Source: Hemileia vastatrix
Lineage: Eukaryota > Basidiomycota > Pucciniomycetes > Pucciniales > Zaghouaniaceae
Length of the DNA: 64,000 bases
Reading direction: 5' to 3'
Assembly: GCA_030280995.1 (NCBI GenBank)
Contig: JASXTE010000008.1
Coordinates: forward strand, 25,053,193 to 25,117,192
Below the pieces are notes generated by a model that had not been told where the DNA came from, made no database searches, and was given only the letters and a program-made list of their open reading frames with translations. The stretch's first letter is position 1; each line of letters begins with the position of its first letter. Shown in pieces: positions 49,020-61,960 of the stretch. Position numbers and translations under genes: made by a program.

Positions 49020-51020
49020 ATGTATTTTCAACAAATTGATGGTCCATACCTCTTTATGTCACATTTATGTATCCATATTAATTTCAATCGAATTTAATGT
49101 TGACCAATACATAGTGAATACATGCTATGCCACTTATACTTGCCAGGCATTGCTACCATTAAATATGCCAGTATCAAAAATTAATTTCGATCGAAATTAA
49201 TGAGCATGATAATCATGAATTTCTGGAGTCAACTGCTTATTTTTATGCATGGTGCCTTGCCAACATTAATTTCGATCGAAATTACTTTTGATACTGGCAT
49301 ATTGCATGGTGTCTATTCCTGGAAAGTGTAAGTGGCATAGTGTGTATTCATTACGTATTGGTCAACATTAATTTCAATAGAATTTAATATTGACATTTTC
49401 ATATTGAACCCAAACCAGCAAACGACCCAAAAAATTCTTCATAAAACTGCTCATTAATTTCGATCGAAATTAGTGAGCACCATATACATATTGAATGGTA
49501 GTTATATCTGGTGTGTGTAAGTTGTAAAGCTTGTGTTCAATGTTCATTGGTCAACATTAATTTTGATTGAAATTAATATTAATGTGTAAATGATATTTAC
49601 ATGCTCAATATGCATTGTAATGTGTTTACTTAACAATAGAGTGCCCTACTTTTCATCTTACATAAAAATGCTTGGTAGCATGTCAAATTCAATTTTTATT
49701 AAAATTAATGTTGACATGTTACCATGCATAACAGTAAGCAACTGACTGAATAAATTGATGATAATCATGAACCTTAATTTCGATTGAAATTAATGTTGCC
49801 AAGTGCAGATTGAAAAAAAGCTATGCCACTTACACTAGCCAGGCATATTTACTATTTATTATGTATTGGTCAACATTAATTTTTATAGAAATTAATATGG
49901 ATATGTAAATTTTATATTTACCCTCAACATGTATAGTAAATTTCAATACTTAAAAATACTTGCCGTCCTTTACATGTCATGCAAAAAAGCATTATATCAT
50001 TTCAACATTAATTTTGATCAAAATTAATGTTGGAATGCCATTATGCATTGAAACAACTAACTGACTGAAAAAGTTCATGATCAAAATGCTCATTAATTTT
50101 GATCAAAATTAATGTTGACCAATACATATTGAATATAAGTAATCTCCACTTACTCAGACCAGATATAACTACCATTCAATATGTATATGGTCAGCCTTAA
50201 TTTCGATCGAAATTAATGGGAAGTTTTATGAAGAATCTTCTGGGTTGTTTTCTGGCTTGGGTTCAATATGCAAATGTCAACATTAAATTCGATCAAAATT
50301 AATGTTGACCAATACATAATGAATACACACTATGCCACTTACACTTTCCAGGCATATATACATGCAATATGCCAGTATCAAAAGTAATTTCGATCGAAAT
50401 TAATGTTGGCAAGGCACCATGCATAAAAATAAGCAGTTGACTCCAGAAATTCATGATTATCATGCTCATTAATTTCGATCGAAATTAATTTTTGATACTG
50501 GCATATTTAATGGTAGCTATGCCTGGAAAGTGTAAGTGGCATAGCATGTATTCATTATGTATTAGTCAACATTAATTTCGATTGAAATTAATATGGACAT
50601 GGACTATGCATAAAATTCCTATAAGTATAGGTAAGCTAAGCAGTTAGATAAACTGGTTTGATCAAGTACACCATATAAAAATTGATGTTTTAATGCCTTG
50701 GTTAATTTCGATCAAAATTAATATTAAGCCATGCATGTTGAATTTTATCTATGTCTGTGTAGTCCATGTGAAATGGCTTGTATTCAATATGCAGGGGTCT
50801 ATATTAATTTCGATCGAAATTATGAGGTTCATTGCCTCATAAATTTGATGGTTTCTGTCAGTGTTTCATGCATGGTGCCATCTGATACTTGTTGATTCCT
50901 ATCAAAATTAATTTCAACACCAATATATTGAATACAAACCATGGCACTTACAGTACTTGGTCATAGCTAAAATTCAATATGCTAGTCTCAAAATTAATTT
51001 CGATAGAAATTAATCAGGAT
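49020..51020. repeat. Palindrome array (copy B)
   Basis: Counterpart of 4545-6545 with the same units and large inverted layout. Differences from copy A fall notably on the CpGs: near 49783 copy B has TCGATTGA where A has TCGATCGA, and near 50813 B has TCGATCGA where A has TCGATCAA. Confidence 0.85.
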
Positions 51021-52048
51021 CCATGAAGTTTATCAATAGTGTATGAGTTAAGTTTCAAGTCATATGTTTCATCATTTTCTTGCACCCATTTCTAGGTTAT
51101 CTCAACAATTTTTTTCAAGTTTTATTATATTAATCAAAACTGTGGTAAGTTGTGAAAAATTAGCTAATCCAAATCTCAAATTGAATATTAATATTTTAAT
51201 AATTTTGAATGTTGCTTAAGGTATTTCATTGGGTGATTCATAATAATATTTTATCAACTTAGTAGTCCTATAACTTTTGAAAAGTAACAATTTTGGTATA
51301 GTTAGGGACAACAATGCAATATCTTGTGCAGACTAAGATATATTGCAAAATAAAACTATTCAATTTTTTTTTTCCCTTAGTTGTATCCAAGTTTATCAAA
51401 GGTTTGGTCACGGTGCCCACACCCTAGCCTGACACTCCTCCTGTCACTTAAAAAACAAATTCTTATCTTAAATTCTAATGTTACCAATTTTATATTTATA
51501 ATTCATTTCTTTTTTGATGAGGCATATCAGTATATATGTGAATCTCGCATTGTCATCTGAAATTAAATTTAACAAATATTCATAAAGGATTATCCTTTTT
51601 TTTCATATAATATACTAATTAAGTGTATCTCCATTATTTAGGAGTAAATTCTAATTTAAAAAATTTTGTATTTACCCGTGGCAATTTGAATATGGGATAT
51701 AAATTTGTTATTATTTGTTTTTCACACTAAAAGTCCCCAAAGAATTACTAGTATTTTCTGTTAGCTACATCAAATTTCGCTTCAATATAAACAGATTGTG
51801 ATTTAGCATGTTACTCAGTTTACCCCACTATGAATAATACATGTTAAAAAAAGCTCAAATAATATAAAATCCCCCTCTTTATGTTTTCTGTTTCTTTCAT
51901 CCTCACTTTAATTTTAATCTTATTCAATTTTTTATCCTATTAAAATATCAACTTCAATTTTCTAGAATAGAGTTTCTTATAATTATTCATCATATTACAT
52001 CATAATTTTTTGATATCGAATACTTTTTTTTAATATTCATTAATCAAT
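51021..52048. other. Non-coding spacer upstream of gene X (copy B)
   Basis: Counterpart of 6546-7573; no gene. Confidence 0.4.
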
Positions 52049-54480
52049 ATGTCTAGTATACAAAATCCTACACCTCCACTTTGTATGTATATCATGTTCC
52101 TCTCTCTTAATTTATATATTTCACTTATGTTCTATATCTTTTTTTTTCAAAAATTTGATTTTCCAGCACCCAAATGTGTTTCATCCCACTCTCTGATTGA
52201 TACTCGCTTTGAAGCTTTTGAGCTTGCACCATGTCTGCCACATGGCATGGCACCTAACCCTCCTGTACTTAGCAATGAGAGGCAGGAAATAACAAGAGTT
52301 CAGTATCGCAATTTACTTGAATTGGCTAGAGATAAAACAGAAGAGCTTGTCAAGATCCTTAACAATAATCCTTCTCCTTCATATTTATCTAACCCTTGTA
52401 ATGAATTACTCCAATATGTGAAAAGCCTTGAAAAATGTATGTTCATCACCTTTTTTGTCTCCTTTTAAATTAGTAGATAAGATTATTAATATTTTTTTTT
52501 CTTCATATATATTTGTAGCTTATGAGGAGGGTATGATTCCTCCTGATGAAGTCATTGTCATTAGGGATGATGATGAGACAGATGAACCATCAGCTTCAAC
52601 TCATGCTTCAACTTCTAAGGAAAATCTTGAAACACCTGTTATCCGCTCCAAGAAAAAGAGATTATCCCAAGGCTCCTCTTTTGTTCGATGTATTAAACCG
52701 GCTTCTGCTAATGAATTTTCTGATGTATCAAATAATAAATCTCAAAAAAAAAGCAAAGGTTTTGATAATGAGTATATTCTTGTTTCCTTTTTTTTTTATT
52801 GTTATTCTTTTATCTTTAAAATTCAATCATATATCTCTTTTATTGCTTACATATTGTACTTTTTATCTTTCTTTTGATATTTTGTACCAGAAACTCACCT
52901 GCTGTAGATTGTTCCATCCATAAACGCCCTCTCCCTGATGAAGATGATGAAAAGAGCAATGAAAATAGCGATGATCAACTATCAGAATATGAAGCTATGC
53001 TTGTTCATCAAAAAAAGCAAAGTTTAAAATCTTCTTCAAGACATGTTGATATGTTTGATAAAGATGATGATTCAAACAGCTCATCACCAAATTCCTTCAT
53101 TTCTAAGAAGCAATACCCATCACCTCCTAAATTACCTACTTTGACCATTCTGAAAGCTTCTCTACCAATGAAATCAACTCCAATCAAGATATCGAAAAAA
53201 CCTCTAACTTATTCACCCTCAGTTCTAAAAGAATATGATTTGCAGGAGGAATTCTGTAAAATTCATAATTTTTATAAAGGTAGAATCAGCACGGCAAAGG
53301 TCCTCAGGTTGTGGTTGGAAATTGTTACTCTCCTCGAATTACGCTCTTCTACTTATTCCCAAGAACCCATGTCAAATATTCCAATGTTTACTTTTCATTG
53401 GGAAAAATCTTGTGGAGAAGATTGGCTTTCAAAACTTACTGAGTTATGTAAGTTACCATAATTTTTAGTCTTGACTTTTGTTCTTTTACTTATTTTTTTT
53501 TTCCTTTTGTAGCAAATATTTTTTTAGAGATTGATAGCTCACAGCTATGGGTACTCGATAATATTGATTTCAAAAAAATGGAAGATTTATGTGATCCTGA
53601 TGGTTTAAATACTGAAATTCTTTCCTCAACAAAGAAAACGGATCACCCTGAATCCAATCTTATCCGAATGCTCATGAGATTAATGATCCCAAGTGACCAC
53701 TGCCGTTCTTCATGGGTATCTCTTATATCATCTTCACTTTATCTGACCGCACATGAATTCAGCCAGCTTCCATCACATCAAAACATTAACTCAGATTGTC
53801 CAATTGAACGTGGTCTTCAGCTTCTAGCTCACCTTTCAAATCTGAAGAGTCCGATTTCTGATGGCTTAGAAGCTGGTCCCACTGCACTTCAAACCCGTGA
53901 TATATCAATGTCAACTCTTCTTCAAATCAGCAATATTATCATTGATATAATTATGTCAATTATCATTCTTAAATCAAAATATTGTGCTGCAACAATATCA
54001 AGTGGCAAGACTAGTGAAGCTCAACAATCAAGTGAGAAAAACGAAAATACTGAACTGACTATAATGAGAGAGAAACAAAAGGCTGCACTAAACAAAATAA
54101 ATTCTGAATACTCCCACCACCGATATCAATCTTTCACATTCTATATAATTGATGGTGTCCGTGGTTTATTTCTGAGCTCTCAAGATCATAGATTGGCTTC
54201 AGCAGCTGATTGCTTGGAGGTAATATCAGAAGTTAAGTTTCTTAATTTACATGAAAAAAAAAATCATTTGATGGAAGAAATAATTTGGAAAAATTTAAAT
54301 AACTATATTTTAACATTAATAAAACCTTTTATAGGCAAGTGTGATCCATTTCCTTTAAAATTTGATACCCCAAGTCCTCCGGGAATTGCTAGGGCTATTT
54401 CTGCAGATTTTCTTAATCACTGGAGCTCCATTCAGCCAGTATCACCTTTTTTTGCTAAACATAGCCTTTCAATAAATTAA
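52049..54480 (+). CDS. Gene X: uncharacterised transposon-borne protein, copy B
   Basis: Exons 52049-52082, 52167-52436, 52519-52771, 52891-53447 and 53513-54219, then either 54335-54358 (spliced, very short tail) or continued reading to 54480. In copy B the last intron (GTAATA...TTTATAG, 115 bp) happens to be open in frame. Reading through it leads into DPFPLKFDTPSPPGIA and a further 30 residues that look protein-like. Copy A breaks this path twice: an A-run slip and a missing C. Compared with A there are several amino-acid changes (for example RCIK/QRIK, RLWLE/RSWLE). Family not recognised; it has an acidic middle and a helical C-terminal half. A nuclear role would fit its neighbours but is not shown. 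Confidence 0.6.
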
Positions 54481-55342
54481 TATTCCAACATGTAAATAGA
54501 TAAAGTTCTGTCTATATGATATATCTTGTATAATTCAAGTTATTTTCCTTCAAATACGTCAAAAATGTGACCATCTTTGAAATTTATTAAGTAACCTTTG
54601 ACATGATTTTCTAAATTAATTATTAAAAAAAATTATTGTAAGTCCAGCAATAACAAAGATTTTAAAATCTACTTATATGATTTCAAATACTTGTATTAAA
54701 TTCTTAAATATTTTATTGTTTATATAAAAATATGATAACTGCTCTAGTTTTGTTACTTTACCTTTAATATTATATAATCTATTATTTATTACAAATATTT
54801 TCGTTGATTGTAACATTTTTAATCAGAAGTAGAACAATTTAAATAATTAAATGAGTACATTCTTAAAAAAATACAATTTAATTTATTATTGATTCAAAAT
54901 TCTTTCTTCAACTCTTTATTATTACCTTTTTTTTTAATAAGCCTGTTTGACCTAAAATACTATACAGTTAATTTGGTAGCATTAAAAGCACATTTTTATG
55001 GCTAATATATTTCAAATTCTTTATTATAGTTTTTTTTATTTTAGAACCTTTGCTACCAATTTAATAAAAATGACATTTAAAGATTTCACAACTTATATAT
55101 TTCCTCAAAAGTAAATCAAATTTTCTTATAATATTATGAAAAAAAATTATTTTATTTCACAAATAAAAAAAATAGATAATACTATAATTATCAAAACTGA
55201 AAATGTTACAGCTACTCCCAGTATTTATCATGTTTAAATTTGCATTAAGTTGTGTATATATAATATAAATTTTTAATATTTATATATCTAGATTTTTTAG
55301 ATTTGTCTTAACATTAGATAAATAATACTTTGCTGATTCTAT
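54481..55342. other. Non-coding AT-rich spacer between convergent genes (copy B)
   Basis: Counterpart of 9990-10863; nothing further seen. Confidence 0.5.
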
Positions 55343-56412
55343 TTATTCCTCTATTAAGTCATCTCTTTTCAAAAAAACTCTCAAAGCACTAATCAAATAT
55401 TCTAACCTAAATTTTTCTTTTTTAATTTCTAAGTATTCTGAAATATCAATATCAAAAACATTAAGCTTTTCTATAGCATGAAAAAGTCTAGTGCTGATTT
55501 GAATAGAAGAACCTATCCTAGTGAAGCCAGGAATTTCATGACATCTTGAGGTAAAATGCCTTAGTTGATTGGCAGGCCATAATGTCACTGTTATTCCATT
55601 AGTTGCTTCAAAGTTGATTTTACTTCAAATTTCGGGAAACATAAGTTCTCCACCTATTTGTCGTGGTTGGGTCTTATCATACTTCATATGAATGGTGTTT
55701 TTTTCTGTATCTTTAGGAAAAAATATTCCTAAAGTATACTCACTTGCATCCTTATCGAGATGAACCTCATTAGAGAACCCATTACCATTCCCTCCAGATG
55801 TCCAAGTTAAATTACTAGCAAACGGTACACCCTCTTCTTCACTAGAAACTTTTGAAAATTTAGGAATACCAAGTTTTGCGCAAAGATTAGTTGCCTCATT
55901 GTACTTTACATATGATATTTTTTTAAAAAAATATTCAAAGTACATTGCAATCCTCTTCATTCGTTTTTTATATTCATCCGTTTTTACAATATCATCAGTG
56001 TATTCATCTGCAAGGAAAAGCATTCAAAAATTCAGTATTTAAATTAAAAAAAGTGATACTTACGAATATGTAAAGATTTCTTTCTATCTAAAATAAAGCC
56101 ACCACCAAACATTTTTCCAAAAACACCAGCTCTTTGATGATAACCATTATTTTTAATTTCATGTTTGCAGTAAGAAAGATCCTTAATGCATCGCACCGTA
56201 GCTTCTAACATATCTAGTTCTTTGAGCTCATGAATTTCAAAAGTCTGCACAAGAACATTAGGTATTAAGACACCTTTTGGTTTATAAATACTACATCCAG
56301 GAAAAAAATTGTAATAATTATTGCAATCTGTCATATTATTTGCATAAGATCGTGCATAGAAATGTGGCTTCTTCCCGTTTGTATCCATTCCAAGAGCGTT
56401 TACAAGTTTCAT
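55343..56412 (-). pseudogene. Tet-like 2OG-Fe(II) dioxygenase, copy B, interrupted
   Basis: Same two-exon gene as 10864-11933 (exons 56412-56064 and 56007-55343), but codon 244 is TGA (plus strand TCA at 55625-55627) where copy A has CGA. The change is C to T at a CpG. The stop falls between the HxD iron ligands (199/201) and the distal His267/Arg280, so the product cannot form the active site. Other changes include Lys for Gly at residue 166 (GIPKFSK) and Ile for Val in the NFFPGC(I/V)YK segment. It therefore probably depends on another copy for this activity. Confidence 0.78.
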
Positions 56413-56737
56413 TCCAGTAGCAATGTCTTTCGCCCACCTATTGTTAGAGTTCTTCCCTGGCCGTTTTTTTTTTCAAATTGTTACTCCTTGATGGTTCAAT
56501 CCTAAGAGAATTCAATTTTGATTTAAAATAGAAAAAAATCAAAAATTAGAAAATAGTAACATAATTTCAATTATCAGTCAATGATACCTTTAACTTTATC
56601 ATATCTTCAATATTAGAAATACAAAAGTTAGCATATCTACATATTAGTAAATTTATATACTTTTTCTTTATTTCAAATATTAAGAAAGCGTTTCAAAGGT
56701 ATACTTTATTAAATTATACATATAAAGAGTATAGCTT

Positions 56738-57080
56738 TATCCTGTATGCATTCAGCAAGTACGAGATTTGGCTCTACACTTAATATTAATAATATAATGA
56801 AAGTATAACTCCAATACACTAGTAATATTAAAAAATTTACGGAATTATGATATCCACATATATAAAATGAAAAATCTTGCTCTGATCAATATATTGACTT
56901 AGAAAGTTATACTTCAATAAATTATTAATTTTTAAATTGTAGCATTGTCCTGTATGCTTTCAGCAAGTACGAGACTTTGAAACAACTTAAAAATCAATAA
57001 ATTAAAGGTAAAGTACAAAAAATCTAATTATTATTATGAAAAGCAAAACATTATCCTGTATGCTTTCAGCAAGTACGAGA
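56738..57080 (-). promoter_or_regulatory. Three 29-bp direct repeats upstream of the Tet-like gene (copy B)
   Basis: Units at 56738-56766, 56946-56974 and 57052-57080, unchanged from copy A while neighbouring AT-rich DNA carries a few substitutions. Confidence 0.55.
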
Positions 57081-57167
57081 TGATGTTTTACTTTTCATAT
57101 TAATAATATAATGGTTGAGAAAGTATTAAAGAAATATAGAAAAATGATAAGCAAAACATGAACTTAC

Positions 57168-57237
57168 ATGTCTATAAAATCTTCTTCCATTTGTAGCTGA
57201 TTGATCAAAATTAATTATAAAGTTTATTTTATAATCA
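57168..57237 (-). other. Candidate upstream exon of the Tet-like gene (copy B)
   Basis: Same as 12689-12758; splice-site bases and the single open frame are preserved. Confidence 0.28.
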
Positions 57238-58234
57238 CTGTTTTAAAAAATAAATGGTTAGATAAATAAATTGAACATTTTTGATAAGGAATAAAGAAAA
57301 GTAAATTGACAAACAAATAAAAAAACTTTAAGTTAACTGAAAAAGAATTATTTTATAATGAATCGAAAGGGTACAGTAAAAGATACCATAAAAATAAATT
57401 CAGAATTAGAATCATTAGATTAACTTGTCAAAAGTGTAAAAAAGTGTAACAAACCAAAATGATATGAAATGCAATAGCAAGAAAAATTTGCTTACCGGTA
57501 ATCAGATAAGGTCAAGAAAATAGTACCAATAATTCAAAATGATAAAGCAAAAATATGATTGATAATTTTTGAAAAAGGTAAGTGAGAAAGAGAAAGGAAA
57601 AATAAATTGGGTGGCAAACAGATGTATATATCATGAATTTTCACTGATCACATTTTCAAAAAAATGCAGCTCACCAAGTCATATGATAAACTTCATCTAA
57701 ATTCCAAGAATGATGTTGCCAAGGCACTGTACACAGCATGATCATTTTTTCCCATGCATATACTAATTCCAGCTAGAATTTACTTGGCTGCATGTTGTAC
57801 AGATGCACATTTGTGGAACACTGAATTTCACATCTAAAAAAAATTGACGCCACATAATTCTAGCTACCATGTTTCACGTAGCTAAAAAACATACACTCAT
57901 CACATTTAAATTTACATTGCGCCAAAATTAATTCATTTTTGAATTTTTTTAAAGGAAACTATAATGTGCACCACCTATTTCTAAAATATGAACCTCCGCA
58001 CCATATTAAATTGGGAGACTTTTAATTATGCAATTTTTTTGCCGTGACCTTTTTCCTGATCTTACTTGGTTCAAAATATTGAAACATGGCCAATGTTGAT
58101 GAAAGAAACATTTGATTTTGTTTCTATGTGTAACAATGGAAGGCTGTTTCTTACTGGTGAAAGAGTGTTGTATATTTTATTTGAACAAATTTTTATTTTT
58201 TTATGTATTTTATTTAAAAAATTTACTTTTTATT

Positions 58235-58931
58235 GCAGCCAGATTTATACTGGCTGCTTTTTAGAAACCTTAATTTATGACCCAAGCCTTTGAAATTGGC
58301 TTGGGTCCCTTACATTGCAATTTAGTACTTCCAGCCAGGTTTCCCCTGGCTGGAAGTGTCTCTTTCAAGCAATCGAAGTCGCTAAAAGCGACTTCGATTG
58401 CTTGCTGTAATGTTTGCCACCCTCCCAGCTAATTTACTAGGCTGGGAGGTGGCCAAAGCAGTGTGCAACGCGCGTTGCACAATCGCTACCATATTTCATG
58501 CAGCTGATATCAAGTCAGCTGCATGAGATATGCGCAGCATGTGCAATGCGCGCTGCATGCAGCAGAAACGCGCGTTGCATGCAATGCGCATTACTTGCAG
58601 CAGCGATGCGTGTTGCATGTGCTGCATGCAGTGCATTGCACAGCCAGTTTTTTTCTGGCTGTGCAATGCACACAGAGAAACCAAAGTCCCTGCAAGGGAC
58701 TTTGGTCTCTAAAATGGAAGCGACTTTCCCTACCAGGTGCAATCTGGTGGGAAAGTGAGAGAAACGTTAGACCGAAGTTGTTTGAAAGCAACTTCGGTCT
58801 TAAAAACATTAAAAATCATAAAAAAAAAATGAGAAATGTAGAAAAAAAAAATTAAAAATTAAAATGTGAGTATAAGAAAAAAAATAAGTTCTAGTGATAC
58901 CAAAAATCCAAGCCAATTTCATTTGGCTTGG
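58235..58931. repeat. Stem-loop cassette (copy B, 155 bp shorter)
   Basis: Same series of hairpins as 13756-14607, but the long 87-bp-stem hairpin is reduced to its outer part (58543-58595) and the GTGCAACGCGCGTTG hairpin is collapsed to one GTGCAACGCGCGTTGCAC palindrome. The breakpoints lie in repeated CGCGCGTTGC and GCATGCA words, so repeat-mediated or hairpin-bypass deletion is likely. Confidence 0.85.
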
Positions 58932-60388
58932 TTATTTAATAATTAATTTTTAACACATTAAATTTAAAATTCAAACACCATAAAATATATGAATTTTTTT
59001 TATATGAATATTATAAATTTAATCTACCTCTTTCTCATAATTATATTTATAATTTTGTTTTTTTAATTTTTGACATTTAAGTTTATTTTTTGGAAATACA
59101 AAATTAAATTTTCAACTAAATTTTTTAGTAAGGTAAAATAAATTATAAATTTGACATTTTGTAATTGAATAATGAAAAAATTTTTAAATTTATTTAAAAA
59201 ATATTTTTGTTAGAAGAATACAAATATTTTAAGGGTAGAAATATGGTGCAAATTGTAAGTAAAAAAAATTATATTTTTTTTTGTGAGGGGTTATTTCTAT
59301 TTTTAAAAATATTTTTCAAAAACATTCATTAAATACTGAATTAAATTACTTTGAAACTCAAATTTTTTGTAAAATAATTAAAAATGAAATAATAATATTG
59401 TTGTATTTGATATAAAATTTGAATTGGTAATATTAATGTCTCTTTAAGTAAATTTGAAAATCATTTAAAAAGACCATGTTGATAAGTACTTCATTTTTGA
59501 TATACAATGGTTATATATATATCTTATATATATTTCTTGAGTGTTATTTTTATATACATTCAATAAAATTTGTAATATAAAATGCCATTTAATAATTAAT
59601 TAATTTTCAACTTAGTTATAACAACTTCATATTTAATACCAGCCACTAGTATTTACTTTTTAATTTAAAACTCCAATATAATATGAGAGTATCCTTATTT
59701 TGTCTGTATGTAATGAACAACAATAACAGACCATAAATGAGTGGGTAGTTAATTACAATAAATAGTTGAAGAATAACCTATAAGAAATGATAAGTTTATC
59801 AAAAAGAGTACATTAAAAAAATATACTTTTGAATTTTTTTTGATATAATTTGGGTAGTTAAATGAAAATTTAAATTATCAGACATCAAAATGGATAAAAT
59901 CTAAAAGTAGTGTTTATATAATAAGCCTCATAAAAAAAAAGGATAAAAAATCTACTATGTAACTAAATTATTAAATATTAAGGTATTATTAAAATTATTG
60001 AAAAACTTATTTTACAGTTATAATGAAATCTAAATGTGAAAATAATGGTGGGATAATAGTAAGACTATGTGGAAACACTTTAATTTATACATACTTTCAA
60101 CTATGTTCAGATAAAAAAATTGTTAAAATTGTATAATAACATCTAGTTAATAGTGATGCAATTTTATTTAGATCAAGAATAAATTTTTCTGAGGAAAAAC
60201 TAATTAAATTGAGATATGGCCATCTCCTTTCAAGAGATAGAATAATAATAAAAATTTAAAAAATTATAATAAGTATTCTTAATCACCATTTTTGAAAAGT
60301 CTCTAGTAAAATTCATTATAATATATCATTCATTGATTACATTATATGGAGTTTCATCTTGAAGTAGTGATGTGCAGCTTTGAACTTA
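58932..60388. other. Gene-free AT-rich stretch (copy B)
   Basis: Counterpart of 14608-16064; nothing further seen. Confidence 0.5.
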
Positions 60389-61219
60389 CACCACGCAATA
60401 TAGGGGGAGGACTTGCTAGCAAGTCCGCAACTTGAAGTCAGATGGAAATCAGATGGAACTCAGACTGAAGTAATACTGAACTTTCACTTGAAGTATCACA
60501 CAAATAACAATGGATCTATATTGAAAACATAGTGAAAGTGTGAGGATAACTGAATGGAAGCCAGAAAAAATCATTCCATGAGTCTACTCAATGCAAAGTA
60601 TTTTTTGAAGATCAGTGACTTTTTCTATTACCTACAACTGTTTTTACAGAATTGAAAACTATGTTTCAGCTAATATTTTATGGAAGTGAACTCTGTTCTT
60701 CGCCCGAAGAACAGAGTTCATCCTCCTATTTTCACACTCTGTTTTGTTTCAGCTAATATTTTATGGAAGTGAACTCTGTTCTTCGCCCGAAGAACAGAGT
60801 TCATCCTCCTATTTTCACACTCTGTTTGCACCAATCTCCATCCCTTTCAATTCTATCAACACATGCTTGTCTTCCCTTCCCATGCCTTTCGCTATCCTCC
60901 CAGCCCCATTGTATGCCATCCTCTTTTGATCCCCATTTCACCCCTCTCAACCTCTCCCAGACCCTTTTCTTCATTTAAAATGCCTCGGAACCCTTAATCT
61001 TCCCTTCCAACTCTTTCCCAACCTTTTCGCTACCCCATACACCCTTCCTCACCCCTCTCTCCAGCCTTTCCAGCCCTTGTAGCCCCATTTGTGTTCAAAG
61101 TAAATTCAATACTTCTTCATGATGGTTTCATCACTTCCTCAATGTGTGCTCAAAAAGATATGAATTAGGGTTCAAGGTTGCGGACTTGCTAGCAAGTCCG
61201 CCCCCCTTATTGCGTGGTG
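60389..61219. mobile_element. CACCA-type MITE, 831 bp, insertion 2 in copy B
   Basis: Orthologous to 16065-16895 with the same TTA duplication on both sides. Confidence 0.88.
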
Positions 61220-61919
61220 TTATGTTATGAAAAACAAAAAAGTTAAAAAATATATAGTTATACTAATGAAAAAGCCAAAAATAAAAATACTATTATAAAT
61301 TAAAAAAATAAAACTACATAAATTTTATTCTGCTCTAATGATGGAAGGGTACTATGTATGAATTTCCACATGTTAAATCCAAACCTGCTTTAAGGCTAGT
61401 TTACAGGTAGAGCTATTAAGTTTCCTTAAATTCCAAAAATAACTTATGCATTTTACTAATTATTTTTTTCTTGTTTCTTTCCAAAGTTGTTAGAGTTGCT
61501 TAATTAATACTGTTATCTTGATTGTAAGATATATAATTTTTTTTGAATACATGATTTATTGTTTCAAAAATTATATTATAAATTTAAATCATTTATTTCA
61601 TTTTCTAAAGCTTCATTGTCAAAGACACAACTCCATTTTCTATTACTTAACAAATATATAAAATGTGATAGTAAAATTTGAGGAATTTTCTTTTTGAGAG
61701 GGTCAAACTATATTGTGAAGATTTTTATCTAGAAATTCTTGTACTCTAAAACCAAATAATTTTCTCCCTTAAGTAAGCCATTTCAAAAATATGAGAATAT
61801 AAACAAGAATATTAACTTATCTTATTTTTATTTTCGTTACTGAAAGTTTTAGTTCAATCCCTTTTTTTATATGACATTAGTATAAAAACATGGTTAAATG
61901 CTACTATATAATTAATTTT

Positions 61920-61960
<41 letters not shown>

